DNA of 64,000 bases, from NCBI GenBank assembly GCA_006503475.1, contig RSEH01000131.1, positions 1 to 64,000 on the forward strand, read 5' to 3'. Below are positions 18,053 to 28,633 of this stretch, piece by piece. This stretch comes from Stentor roeselii (taxonomy: Eukaryota; Ciliophora; Heterotrichea; Heterotrichida; Stentoridae). The notes under the pieces were generated by a model. The model made no database searches, was not told the origin of the DNA, and was given only the letters and a program-made list of their open reading frames with translations. The position numbers and the translations under genes are program-made. Each line of letters starts with the position of its first letter. The stretch's first letter is position 1.

Positions 18053-19870
18053 ATGGCCTTAGACCAAACCAGGGTAAACGACAAGTCTCCTGAAATCTAC
18101 CCAGAGCTTCGAAAACGTGAAAAAAAAATCCTCTTCGGCGAAATCTCTCCAACAGGCGAGTTAATCTTAAAAGAAGCGGGTTTATCACAGATCCCAAACC
18201 ATTTATTTCAAGAACAATGGGAATCCGTTCTTCACCTTGACGGGCGAGATAATCTTTTTACTTCTTTGGACTCGCTTCCAGTTCTCAAATTGAAAAACTT
18301 GCAGACTCTTGACTTGCGAAACAATAGTCTTGAAAGTTTAATTGAAAGTCTCGGAGACCTTAAGTCTTTAGTTACTTTGAAGCTTGATAATAACTCGATA
18401 TCGGCTTTACCGGTTTCTTTGAAAAAGTTGGTTAATTTAGAAGTGCTTTCTTTGAGTAATAATCGACTGCCTTTTCTGCCTAGTGCTACTTTTGAGCTGA
18501 AAGGACTGAAAACTTTGATTTTCTCGGAAAATAAAGTGAAGTATTTACCACCGACTATTGGGGAATTGAGTGGATTGCAGGTTTTGTATATGCATAAAAA
18601 TCACTTCTCGCAATTACCGCTTACTTTGAGTAATTTGGAATGTTTGAAAGAACTTAGCTTGGAGTGGTTTAGGTATACAAGCCCGCCTTTGCCGAAACTG
18701 CTTAAAGGACATATTGGAGAAGCTATGATCGCTTCTTTGAAAAATATGTGTCTTAATTTGGCACAGAATAAGTTTGAAGAATGCTCTTTGTTGTCGTTTT
18801 TGCAACATTTTAGTGAAGGGGAATTTGATATTAATCAGCTGGATATTAAGAAAAGGACTTTATTACATTTGGCGGCTTGTGAAGGGGATTATGGAGTTGT
18901 TCACGGACTAATCAAATGCAACATCGACATCGACAGAACAGACAAAGACGGTCTCTCAGCAATGTCTCTAGCCATAAAATCCGAGCAAATGGACTGCGTA
19001 AAAGTCCTTCTAGAGTCAGGAGCAGAAGTAAACGAAGGAGGAGGAGCATTAGGTTCATCTCTTCACTTGGCAGCTTTTCTTGTCCAGCCATGGCTAGTAA
19101 AAGAGCTTTTAAAGCGTCGAGCAGATGTAAACCTCCGAGACTGTGAAGGAAACACCCCGCTTCATATTGTTTTAGGAGTTTTTAACAAGAATCGAATTGG
19201 AAGCCAGATGATTGCAGACATCCTCATCGAAGCTGGCGCTCAGGTCAATGCTTTGAATAAGGAAAGCTGGGCTCCTATCCATCTTGCTGCTAGAAGAGGC
19301 CAAAGTCATTCAATCAAATGGGCCTTGAGGCAAAATAAATTTTTGAAAAAAGCTGGAAGGGAAACTATTGACTTCAATTTGCAGGGAGGAAGTCATTATT
19401 GGACCCCCATGCATCTTGCCGGACATGCAGGACATTTTGAGATTGTTGAACTTTTGGTTAATTCTGGCGCACAATTGTTTATTCGAAATTCTGATGGACG
19501 GACTCCGAGACAGTCCTCTAAAGGAGATCTCGCCTTATTCAAATATTTAGTCAGAGCAGAAAAAGAAATCCTAAGAAAGCAAATCCACTCAAATAAAGAC
19601 TTAGAAGCCAGTCAAGTCCTAAACGATGACTCTTCTCATCCTGATTCAATCTGGGGTAAATACCAGCAAGTTTACAACCTGGCATCATCCGGTAAAGGAA
19701 AAGAGTTGAGACAATCCGTGAAGGACCAGCCCGAAGACATAATCCAAGCCGACACAATTTACTTGAGCCGAATGTTGAAGTTTCCAATATCCCTGAAGTC
19801 CTCAAGTCCTTTAGTCATGCTAGAGTCAAAGTATTCTGAAAGTACCAAAGAAGAGTTCCTGCTAAAATAA
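18053..19870 (+). CDS. leucine-rich-repeat plus ankyrin-repeat protein
   Basis: The 605-residue product has about seven leucine-rich repeats at residues 60-210 (LQTLDLRNNSLESL, LVTLKLDNNSISALP, LEVLSLSNNRLPFLP, LQVLYMHKNHFSQLP). They are of the 23-residue type found in Shoc2 and LRRIQ-like proteins. Ankyrin repeats follow at about 260-490 (RTLLHLAACEGDYGVV, GNTPLHIVL, WAPIHLAARRGQ, WTPMHLAGHAGHFEIVELL). The C-terminal 110 residues are helical without a known motif. No kinase, ROC or membrane domain is present, so it is a binding scaffold. The ATG (AATAAATGG) is 31 bp past the previous stop. The first part of the coding sequence is C/A-rich, the middle G/T-rich, and it switches back near 18900. 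Confidence 0.9.
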   Translation: MALDQTRVNDKSPEIYPELRKREKKILFGEISPTGELILKEAGLSQIPNHLFQEQWESVLHLDGRDNLFTSLDSLPVLKLKNLQTLDLRNNSLESLIESLGDLKSLVTLKLDNNSISALPVSLKKLVNLEVLSLSNNRLPFLPSATFELKGLKTLIFSENKVKYLPPTIGELSGLQVLYMHKNHFSQLPLTLSNLECLKELSLEWFRYTSPPLPKLLKGHIGEAMIASLKNMCLNLAQNKFEECSLLSFLQHFSEGEFDINQLDIKKRTLLHLAACEGDYGVVHGLIKCNIDIDRTDKDGLSAMSLAIKSEQMDCVKVLLESGAEVNEGGGALGSSLHLAAFLVQPWLVKELLKRRADVNLRDCEGNTPLHIVLGVFNKNRIGSQMIADILIEAGAQVNALNKESWAPIHLAARRGQSHSIKWALRQNKFLKKAGRETIDFNLQGGSHYWTPMHLAGHAGHFEIVELLVNSGAQLFIRNSDGRTPRQSSKGDLALFKYLVRAEKEILRKQIHSNKDLEASQVLNDDSSHPDSIWGKYQQVYNLASSGKGKELRQSVKDQPEDIIQADTIYLSRMLKFPISLKSSSPLVMLESKYSESTKEEFLLK

Positions 19871-19899
19871 TAATGTATTTAGACTGAATTCTATCATAA

Positions 19900-20568
19900 A
19901 TGAACGCAGATCAAAGCACATATCAAGTTAATACCTGTTACTATCTTTACACCTTGCTGAAACTCTGCTTTTTGATGGTAATCATCTTAATCATTGACTC
20001 TTGTTCATCATCTCTTCACATCTATTCAATTTTATACACGACAGTAGAAGCTTATGAACTACTAACAGGTATTATTCACCTCTTATTTCACTTCAGATTT
20101 CTCAGAAGACGATACTTTTTCTATCTTGACATCGCGAAATCCTTTCATGAACTGTAAAAAATACTTAGTTTCCGCTTCATGATCATCATCGCATCGACAT
20201 CCTCTTTAATCAAATCAAGAAAATGTGCATCAAGTCCTCAAGGTCTTCTTATTCTTCTATTAATTTCATTTGGATACTTGAAATACTTATTTTTTATCTG
20301 TGCTATTTGCGGTCATTGCCTGATATTCCGCAGAGCGATTCTTTCAGAAGCCGAGTTAAATATTCCCAACAGTAACGAATTCGTGAATCAAGTCCTTTCA
20401 AAGTACAAAACAACCTTAAAAGTCTCCGAGGACTGCCCCATCTGCCTGAGTTCAACTGAAACTGAAGGAGTTGCCTTATCCTGTGGGCATACATTTCACT
20501 CTTCCTGCTTAAAAAACTGGATATTCGTGAAAGGGTCCTGCCCGATATGCCGTAAGTCCCTTCATTAA
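19900..20568 (+). CDS. membrane RING-H2 ubiquitin ligase, two exons
   Basis: Exons are 19900-20153 and 20169-20568. The 15-nt intron GTAAAAAATACTTAG (20154-20168) has A at position 10. Splicing gives 654 nt and a 217-residue protein. Hydrophobic segments near residues 20-35, 40-58 and 120-147 suggest about three to four membrane spans. The C-terminus is a RING-H2 finger: CPIC, a 14-residue loop, CGHTFHSSC, then CPIC. The spacing of Cys and His is complete, so zinc binding and E2 recruitment are expected. Members of this architecture act as E3 ligases at ER, Golgi or endosomal membranes. The stop lies 12 bp from the stop of the convergent ARM gene. Confidence 0.88.
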
Positions 20569-20580
20569 GTAACTATTACA

Positions 20581-23151
20581 TTATCCAAGGTTAACAAGGC
20601 ACCTTGCAGAAAACTCGCTTATCTGCATATTAACATTTCGAATATTTGAAACTATTAAAGGAATCACTGAGTTTCGTAACATACTCGCTCGACAACTTGA
20701 CTTTGTCGCAAGACAACTGAGGACCTGCAAAGCTGAGATCTTCGCAACGTCTCTGTCTTTTTGAACCAACTGGATTAAAGCTGTTGGAATGTCGGCGATA
20801 TTCGCATATTCGCAGTATTTGTCTGGAAGGCCAAAGACGATGTTTTCGTTGTACTTTGAAAACACTTCGATTTCACTTACTGTTAAACAACGGTCGTATA
20901 TGCGGAAGTCGCAAATGGTACCAAAAGGGTTTTTTCCTTTCTTGTTGTTTGCGAAGTATTTGAATGTCTCTTCTAAGTTCATTTCTTTTGCAACACGAGT
21001 ACTTTCATTGTTGACTCTTGCTAAGATTTTCTTGTCGATTGTGTATGTTACTGCGAGATGATGCCAACCTTTTTTTAAGGATTTTAAACTTGACCATAAA
21101 GGGACTTCTGCACCGGTTTTCTTGTCGATTGAGTAGAAATAATCGTCGTTTGCGGCGATCACTGCACCTGTACCGCTTTTCCCTTGGACTAGGATTTTAT
21201 CTCCTTCGGGTAGAGGAATGCGAAACCAGGTGCAAACCGTCCATTCTTTAACTTGTGGAAAAGTAGGAATGATAATAATTTCACTTTTCAAAAACTCTTT
21301 CCCCCAGTTCAAATAAAGCCCAGATCCCCTTAGCAATGGATTTTTTTTCACAGCGACGGCTAAAGTATGGTTATTCGAAGCATCAATAACAAAACTTGAG
21401 TCAAACTTAAACCAAATCAAGAGTCGTTCAGGACTTCTCAAGATATTATTCAAAGCATAACAAGCAACAAGTTTAATTTCATCTTCATAGTCACTAAGCA
21501 TGAGCATGATAGTATCAAAGAACTCATTGGTATATAAGACACTTCTAAGACTTTCCTTCAAAGCAAGAACAGCTAAGGTGCCAACAGCTCGATACCTGAT
21601 TTTCGTGTTTTGAGACCTGCACTGAGAGTTAACAAATTTTAGCTTCTCATTAATAATTGACTGGACCTCATTACTAGGAAATGAAATACAAGTCAATCTC
21701 GCCAATTTCAGCATATTTTCAATTAACTCCTGAATATTCTCAGTTTTTCCAGTTTTTTCATTTTCTTCAGTAATTTCGCTGATATTCGAATAATAACTCT
21801 TATCAGCCATTGTGAAAAAAAAGTTGGTGTAGAAGGTTTGGTTGATTAGTTCGGTGTTTTTGACTGATAAAATAGATAAAATGGTTAAAGTACTGCTTCT
21901 GTCAATTAAATGATGGAATTTCTCGAAGTTTTTGATGAGCATCTCGGCGAATCCGTAGTACTCTGCCTGAAGGTCGAGTCTTACTGATAAGTTGACTAAA
22001 GACTTTAGAGCAAGTCCTTGAATCTCGGGATTCTGGTCCTGGATCAGCACAAATAGTGGAGGGGGTAAAGATTTAAATAGCTGGTATAAAGTGTACTTTA
22101 AGCATTCAGTTGATAGCTGATGAATCAATATTACCACTCTTTTTTTGTTGTCATCGTTTTGAAGTTCTTTGAAAGTGTTGAGGATCTCGTCAACCCACTT
22201 TTTCTTGGTAAAATAATTAAGCTTGGCCTCATTCAAACAAAGACTCATCAAAGCCGACTTAGCAGCGAGTCTCGAGTCTCCTTCCGGTTCATTAGCAAGA
22301 TTATGAAGAAGTTTCAAAGACGATAACTGAATAATTTCTCTTCCTTTTTCCAATTTACACAAAGCCTGAATGCACATAGCAGCTGATCCTCTGACATCCA
22401 AGCTATTATGGCTAAGGTACTTATCGATTATAGCAGGGAAGTGTTCGTCAAGCAGGTACTTTGCAACATTTGGTTCATCAGCTGACTTTGCCAAGGTGCT
22501 CATGACGATGGTCACTTCATCAATTCTGCTATTTTCATGTAAAATATTAAGAAGAGTCGCAATTATTCCGTTGATAACAAACTCTTGTTTATATTTATCT
22601 GCCAGATTTTTTATTCCCATCAGAGCGAGGATGCGTGTTTCTTCATTCACTGAGTTACTTGAAGCGAGTAGTAAAGAGTTCAGGGTGTAAAGCGGGTTAA
22701 ATGAGTTTAAATCGTTGTAGTATTCACTTTTCAATGTCAGAAAGTTCAGGATTTTCACACCGATTTGCTTGAAGTCTCGCTTCGCTGTCATGCAGATCTT
22801 GTTTATAGGCCCTAGAAGCTCCTGCTCGAATAACACCTTGCAAATTGAAGAGTCTACTGTTAACAAGGTGAATAATGTTTCATACGCTTTCATACTTATC
22901 TTGTTGTCCTCGTTTCCACTACTTTTCCACATCATGCAGTAGATTAGTGATGGGATTCCTTTACGGCCTTCTTTTAATTCTGAAAGAATAGAATTGCGTT
23001 GGTTCACGTTTAAAAGCTGGTCGCGAAGTTTGGTTAGCGAATCGAGGATGTTTGACTCGACTGATGTGAATTGACTCTCGGATTTTGCTAAGATTATTGA
23101 TGTGCATAACTGCTCGATCACCGACTTTTCGTTTGATGTGCTGTTGCCCAT
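20581..23151 (-). CDS. armadillo-repeat protein with an inserted LamG-like domain
   Basis: The 856-residue protein begins MGNSTS, a good N-myristoylation signal (Gly2, Ser6). Residues about 50-590 are armadillo/HEAT-type helical repeats, for example VRGSAAMCIQALCKLEKG and IQGLALKSLVNLSV. Residues about 610-775 form a concanavalin-like jellyroll of the LamG type: WTVCTWFRIPLPEG, ILVQGKSGTG, GWHHLAVTYTIDKK and ICDFRIYDRCLTVSEIE. Further armadillo helices follow to the end. The LamG-like fold normally binds sugars outside the cell, yet no signal peptide is seen, so an intracellular myristoylated protein is inferred. Related mixed proteins occur in ciliates, but I cannot name a function. Confidence 0.87.
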   Translation of the reverse strand: MGNSTSNEKSVIEQLCTSIILAKSESQFTSVESNILDSLTKLRDQLLNVNQRNSILSELKEGRKGIPSLIYCMMWKSSGNEDNKISMKAYETLFTLLTVDSSICKVLFEQELLGPINKICMTAKRDFKQIGVKILNFLTLKSEYYNDLNSFNPLYTLNSLLLASSNSVNEETRILALMGIKNLADKYKQEFVINGIIATLLNILHENSRIDEVTIVMSTLAKSADEPNVAKYLLDEHFPAIIDKYLSHNSLDVRGSAAMCIQALCKLEKGREIIQLSSLKLLHNLANEPEGDSRLAAKSALMSLCLNEAKLNYFTKKKWVDEILNTFKELQNDDNKKRVVILIHQLSTECLKYTLYQLFKSLPPPLFVLIQDQNPEIQGLALKSLVNLSVRLDLQAEYYGFAEMLIKNFEKFHHLIDRSSTLTILSILSVKNTELINQTFYTNFFFTMADKSYYSNISEITEENEKTGKTENIQELIENMLKLARLTCISFPSNEVQSIINEKLKFVNSQCRSQNTKIRYRAVGTLAVLALKESLRSVLYTNEFFDTIMLMLSDYEDEIKLVACYALNNILRSPERLLIWFKFDSSFVIDASNNHTLAVAVKKNPLLRGSGLYLNWGKEFLKSEIIIIPTFPQVKEWTVCTWFRIPLPEGDKILVQGKSGTGAVIAANDDYFYSIDKKTGAEVPLWSSLKSLKKGWHHLAVTYTIDKKILARVNNESTRVAKEMNLEETFKYFANNKKGKNPFGTICDFRIYDRCLTVSEIEVFSKYNENIVFGLPDKYCEYANIADIPTALIQLVQKDRDVAKISALQVLSCLATKSSCRASMLRNSVIPLIVSNIRNVNMQISEFSARCLVNLG

Positions 23152-23173
23152 ATATTATGAGAGGTTAATTATG

Positions 23174-23836
23174 TTAGGATTTCGCTTTTTGCTTTGATTT
23201 AAATAGCTTTAGAAGGAATAAGGACAAAACCAAGGAAATTAACAGAAGTACTATCATTAGTACTGTCAGGTATGGGTAGGTAATTAGAAGGTAGTTTAGC
23301 ATGGAAAACATCTTCTCGCAAATGATCAGATAGAAAACTGAAGAGAGCGAAAGATATTCTGTAATACACAAAAGGCTCAAAGGAGAGATTATAAGCTCTA
23401 CATTGCTGGGAGATACGGAATAGAGAAGGGGTATTTTTGAACGGAGTTTAATTGTAGAATCTAGGAGGAGCAAGGATGAGTAACTTAGGATCGATATCGA
23501 ACTGTTTACTCGGGAGTAGTAAAAAAATAATGGGTTGATTTCGAATGAAGAGGATATGAAAAAAAGGTTACTGCTTATCCAGAAACCAAGGAGAAATCCT
23601 GTGTAAATCATTGAAAGTGAACTCTTGGTTTTACTTAATGAATCGTAAGTTGTAAATGATAGGATTGGTGATTTGAAAAATTTCAGCATCAAATAAAGTG
23701 TTAAAAACATTCCAGATCCAATAAAACCACTCTTCGCACTTTCAAAAATTTCAAAATAACTAAACTTAATCGGAAAGAGTGCATTACACAGAAAAGGAGC
23801 AGCTGCCAAAATAACAACACTAAGAGGTGCCTTCAT
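23174..23836 (-). CDS. polytopic membrane protein of unknown family
   Basis: The 220-residue product has five or six hydrophobic segments, near residues 5-20, 38-55, 75-98, 115-128, 150-168 and 185-210. The tail KLFKSKQKAKS is basic and could be a cytosolic ER-retrieval type end. No family motif is recognised. The start is the first ATG of the frame. Its stop lies 22 bp upstream of the ARM gene start on the same strand, so the pair is very tight. Confidence 0.72.
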   Translation of the reverse strand: MKAPLSVVILAAAPFLCNALFPIKFSYFEIFESAKSGFIGSGMFLTLYLMLKFFKSPILSFTTYDSLSKTKSSLSMIYTGFLLGFWISSNLFFISSSFEINPLFFYYSRVNSSISILSYSSLLLLDSTIKLRSKIPLLYSVSPSNVELIISPLSLLCITEYLSLSSVFYLIICEKMFSMLNYLLITYPYLTVLMIVLLLISLVLSLFLLKLFKSKQKAKS

Positions 23837-23879
23837 ATTTAACTAAACCATCCATAACCTCCTATAAAAATCCAAACCT

Positions 23880-26800
23880 TTAGCAATCCAAAACAAATCT
23901 TTTCATCTCAGCACAAAACACTTTCCAACCAACTCTTTCTTTAACACCGACACTATTCAAATCCTCTAAACTTTCCATAATTTTCACTTCCCACCTATTG
24001 ATAAAATCATTATCAATCTGCAGTCTTTCCTTCATTCCATTGATTATTTTTAACTGATCTTGGCAGTCTTGAAGCTCGTTTCTCAACTCGTAATAATCAA
24101 AAGAGTTGATTTCATTAATGAACTTCCGGTAGTCGTTCCCTATCTCCTCAGGAAATAAAATCTTTAAGCTGAAGCAAAGATCGACTGCTTTTTTTAAAGA
24201 CATTAAAGTCTTACTGCGACTGTGGCTTATTGACTTTTCAATGAATTCAAAAGGAGAACTTCCAAAGATTTTCAGGTACTTTTCATAAGAAAAGAACTTT
24301 AAAACTATTAAAAAGTCGATTTTATGAATTTTTTTTTTATTTCTGTCGATTTGAAAAGGTTCTAAAAGACTAAAAAGAAATTTTTCAATGTTTTTGTTAA
24401 ACTCGTCGTAATGGTCAAGTAAAATTTCAATCAAAACATCTTTTTCAATGAGATTTTTGTTGATTTTATTTGGGTCATTCACGAAGTTCTTTTCAACGAC
24501 ATTAAGAATAACATTCAATCTATAAGTTTCAAAGTACTTTAAATGCATTTCCTTAGTGCACTCAACAGCTCGAATGGAAGGAACATAGACCTTCCTATTG
24601 ATTTCGCCGACATCGATTCCATGATGCGAATTATCAAGCATCCTGTTAAAATTAACGAAAAAGTTGAAAGCTTGCTTTGGTCTTGAGTATCTCGGGATAT
24701 CATTTTTTAAGCTTACTCCGAAAAGCTTGTTAAAAATTTTTATTTTTTTTTCATCTTTGTAGCTGACAAGAGCAGCCATAAATTCAACTATTTTTTTATC
24801 AACAGCACTTTTTGTGATGTACCTTGAGAGGAACTCTTCATATACAAATAAATGAAGAGGCTCAAAGTCAAATACGTTGTTTTTGCATATTGCTGTTGTG
24901 TATAAAGAGTTTATCGCTTTTAATAGATTTTTCTTTGACATTGTTGCAATTCGCTTTCCTGTCATTTTAAAGTTTTCTAAAAAATTTTCTAAAAATTTTG
25001 GCTTAGTTGATGGCTTGAATGAATGGTGCTTTAGGTCTTTTCGGCGGAAATTGAACTCAGAGATTTTAGTGTTTTTTCTTTTGAAGAGGTCGTCGCCGAG
25101 TTGGTTTCTTTGGGATTTTAATGGGCGGGCTGGCTCTTCGAGGATTTCTGAGTAGTCTGAGGAAATTGAGTCTTCTTTTGTTTTTTTGGTTCCGCTTACT
25201 TTTTCTATTGCGTAGTAGTATCCTTCTCTCCAACTGGCTAAGTGGATTTCTTGCCCAATAATTCCGATAGATTTAAGGTACTCCAAATCAGCATCTTCAC
25301 TTAAATCAAAGGTATCATCTGAATCAAGTTCAATAGTTCCATCAGTTAAACTCGAATGGAGGTGTCCCTTATGCTTAACCAAGAAACTGTTCAATTTCCT
25401 GAGTTGTTTCTTTGAATTTAAAATTTCCTTTTCTAGATCAGTAAGCTTATTTTTTCTATCCTGCATAATCCACTTAGTAATCTCTTCTTCATCCTGTTTA
25501 ACCTTTTCCCAAAAGTACTTATCTTCAGTTTGAACTCCAAAACATCTAGTTTCCCTAGTTTTATAAAGTCCAACAACCGACCTCCTCCTACCAGTGCGAT
25601 CATCCCACTGACTTTCGCCAGGCCCAGGAAACGGTGAATTATTTCCAGATCCTTCACTAAGTTCATTTTCAAACCTATCAAAAATCTGAGTCTCGATCTG
25701 TTCTTCCTTTTCATTAGTGACCATGATAGACAACTGCTTCTTTTTTTTCTTATGCGAAGTTTCTTCAACAACGACCTCCAAGATCTCATCAGTTAAACAA
25801 GCAACTTCATGAGTATAAATAAAACTTTGACAAGCATGACTTCTACAAAAGTCTGAATATTCTATCTGAATTCCACGTTCTAAAAAAATTTCATCTGAAT
25901 TCGTGACAAGCATTTCATATTCAATCAACTGCTGGTCACTTAATCTCTGTGAAGTCTTTTCTGACTTGAATGCCTGAGTTTTATTTAAAATAAGAGAAAC
26001 CAGTTCTTCTTTTTTTAAAGTCAGAGCTTTTGAGACTGCCAAGTCTTCTTCATTTGTCGTCTGGTTATCTGAAAAGCACTTTAGTCCGTTTATGACTTTC
26101 AGAAGATGATTGTACCTTTGAAGTTCTTGTTTTCCTCTGTGGATTCTTTCGGCTTTTAACTTGCGAACTGTTTCTTCTAACTGTTGAATTTGCTGATCTT
26201 TCAAAAGACTTTCAAGGCGAGAGACTCCTAAGTCTTTGTTGAGCTAAATGAAAGGTACCTGGATTTCTTTTTCTTTGAAATTCATGGAAATGTCCTGTAG
26301 TTCAGCGCTTAGCTGTTGAATACGTCTTTTATCCTGCTGAGTGGTAGAAGTAAGAACCCTTTCCACACTTTCAAGTCTACTTTCCCAAAACACATTAAGA
26401 TGATGAATAAGTTCAGTTAAAATTTCCCATCTTTCCACATTAATAACATGAAGTTGCCTTAACAGTTCTTTCATCCCTGCCTTGACAATCAATTCAAAAG
26501 TCTCCAAACGGTCAGGTTCAATAATCCTTCCATATTTAGCAGGTCGGTTCTCGTCAATGATATGAACCAAATAATTTTCTTTCATCAACTTAAACCACTC
26601 CTTCAGGTTCATCAAGTCACTTTGACTTGAAGGAAGGCCAAAGTCATTCGAGTTCAAATTAAAAGTTTTCTGTGAATTCGAAAAGTTCTCTGAAATATTT
26701 TCAATGCAAGTCGAACGAAAACAGACCTGCGAGGCTTTCGACTTAATTCTCTTCTCGCCTGGACTTGTGATTTGCATTAAAAGTTTCAGTCTTTCTGGAT

Positions 26801-27122
26801 CTGTTGGAAGAATGTAAATTGAAGGACTTAAGGTTTGATCCAGGTTTAGTCTTGGAGATCTGCAGATGTCTTGTAAATGGGAAACGTCTCGGGAACTTTT
26901 TGACTTCTGGTTTCTTGGAAACTTTAGAGATGTTGGAAGTGGTCTTGAGTTTATCGAGGTTTGAAGGTTGATTGATGGAAAACGCTCGAGTTTATAGGCT
27001 TTTGGAGTTTCGAGAACTGGACTTAGCTCGTATTTGTTGCAGTCGTTCGTGTCGGAGAGGTTTTTTAGGAAGGAAGATGCGGTTTTTATTGGGGGAATGA
27101 ATTTTGACTTTGGATTATTCAT
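23880..27122 (-). CDS. large coiled-coil protein, two exons, possibly with an axonemal dynein light-chain-like helical region
   Basis: Exon 1 is 26259-27122 and exon 2 is 23880-26243 on the minus strand. The 15-nt intron GTACCTTTCATTTAG (26244-26258) has A at position 10. Splicing gives 3228 nt and a 1075-residue protein; without it exon 1 stops just inside the intron. Residues 1-170 are disordered. Residues about 180-330 are a coiled coil beginning near ERLETFELIVKAG, whose pattern (basic-aromatic helix, then WEILTEL) recalls the p28-type axonemal dynein light chain region; this is weak. The C-terminal half is helical with KKNLLKAINSLY. An axonemal role is only suggested. ATG is in AATAAATG context. 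Confidence 0.8.
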
Positions 27123-27518
27123 TTATTGTAGTAGGGATGGTAGAGTATTGGAGTTGAGGATTTTAAGTTATGGAGGTTTAAGAGGTTTTATTATTTGATT
27201 TTATGGAAGTAATTATGGAAGATTATATATTAGGAGTTTAGAATTTATCTAAAATTTATCGGAATTGTTGATATTGTTTAATTTTATTCATTGAGTTCAT
27301 TAATAATTGTTGTTGTTTTATTTAATGGGCTGATCTTTTATTGATTGGTTTATTAATTAGGCTTAATAAGTATAAGCTTTCAATCTTCAAGGTAAGAATC
27401 TGGTATCCAATCTTTCCTTAAATAAAATTAAAAAAACATAAAAAACTTAAATTAACCCTTCAAATAATCCACTTAAACAAAATTAATTTCCCCATTTATC
27501 TATCCACAAGATTTATAA
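27123..27518. promoter_or_regulatory. divergent spacer between the 1075-residue gene and sideroflexin
   Basis: The 396-bp spacer separates divergent starts. The left half is G/T-rich on the plus strand and the right half A/C-rich, so each gene is preceded by C/A-rich sequence on its own coding strand. TTTATAAATG leads directly into the sideroflexin start. No other element is recognised. Confidence 0.45.
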
Positions 27519-28481
27519 ATGAACTTAATCGATAACCTCATGGGAGTCAAGCCTCGTCCCTTCTCCCTTACAGAGCCAAAGTACGACCAAAGCACTTTTT
27601 ACGGTCGTTGGCGATACTTCTTAGACCTTGTAAGCCCAACTTCCTTGTTTTACACCTCGGACCAAGCGAATGATTACAAGTCTCTGCTTGAAAGATACAA
27701 AAAAGGCGAACTGACTACCGCTTCAGATGCAGAGCTTTGGCATGCGCGTCAGGTAGTGACATCTACTTTCCACCCTGATACTGGAGAGCCTATTAATAGA
27801 ATGTTTCGCTTTTCTGCATTCGTACCGGCTAATGTTCCTATCATGATTGGAATGCTCTTGTCGAAAAAGACAGCTTTTTCGATTCCTTTCTGGCAGGCTG
27901 TCAATCAAACTTATAATGTTGGATTCAACTACTCGAATAGAAATATCAACTCACCCTTCACTACGAACCAGCTTATAGTGAGTTATCTGCTGGCCACTTC
28001 AAGTTCAGTGATAATTTCAACGTATCTTGACAAATTGATTACCAGAAGAGGAGGGACTTCATTGATGATTAGGACTTTAGGGCCAGCGACTGCTGTCGCT
28101 ATCGCCGGATGCTTTAATCTGATGGTCATCAGATATCGAGAACTTTTTGATGGTATCAAAGTTTATGATAAAGAAGGGAACTACCTAGGGATGAGTAAAG
28201 AAGCTGCTTATGATGGGCTGAGTAAAACTTTTGGGATAAGATTCTGCATGCAGTATCCTTGCTGCTTCTGGCCAGTCATCATGGTGGGAGGAATGAGAAA
28301 AGTAGGTCTATACCCTCCATCCGGTCTCGGAAAAATCGGAGCTGAAGTCTTCGTTCTATGCACAACCTTATTTCTAGTTCTAACAGCATGCTTCGCATCA
28401 TACCCTCAGATGTTAGAATGTGATAAGCTAGAGCCACACCTCGTAACCCCAAACAAGTTCGTCTATAACCGAGGTCTTTAG
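27519..28481 (+). CDS. SFXN: sideroflexin (mitochondrial amino-acid transporter family)
   Basis: The 320-residue protein has the usual length and order of sideroflexins. YDQSTFYGRWRYF begins the conserved part at about residue 24. ELWHARQVV and the family hallmark FHPDTGEPI lie at about 65-92. The next segment has RMFRFSAFVPANVP, then FWQAVNQTYNVGFNYSNRN. Four or five hydrophobic spans follow to the end, with VIRYREL and GNYLG in between. SFXN1-type proteins carry serine into mitochondria for one-carbon metabolism; which paralogue this is cannot be told. The product is expected in the inner mitochondrial membrane. ATG is in TTATAAATG context. It is followed, on the same strand, by a CorA-type gene. 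Confidence 0.95.
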   Translation: MNLIDNLMGVKPRPFSLTEPKYDQSTFYGRWRYFLDLVSPTSLFYTSDQANDYKSLLERYKKGELTTASDAELWHARQVVTSTFHPDTGEPINRMFRFSAFVPANVPIMIGMLLSKKTAFSIPFWQAVNQTYNVGFNYSNRNINSPFTTNQLIVSYLLATSSSVIISTYLDKLITRRGGTSLMIRTLGPATAVAIAGCFNLMVIRYRELFDGIKVYDKEGNYLGMSKEAAYDGLSKTFGIRFCMQYPCCFWPVIMVGGMRKVGLYPPSGLGKIGAEVFVLCTTLFLVLTACFASYPQMLECDKLEPHLVTPNKFVYNRGL

Positions 28482-28633
28482 TAACCCTTTAAAATCTAGT
28501 TAAACTCTAAAAATTTCTAACATTTCACAATAAACATTGAACATCATCTAAAAAATCTCTTCAATTTTCAACCATTTAATTCCATAAAAAAATTCAAGTT
28601 CCATTCTCATTTTAATAGCTAAAATTTTCATAA

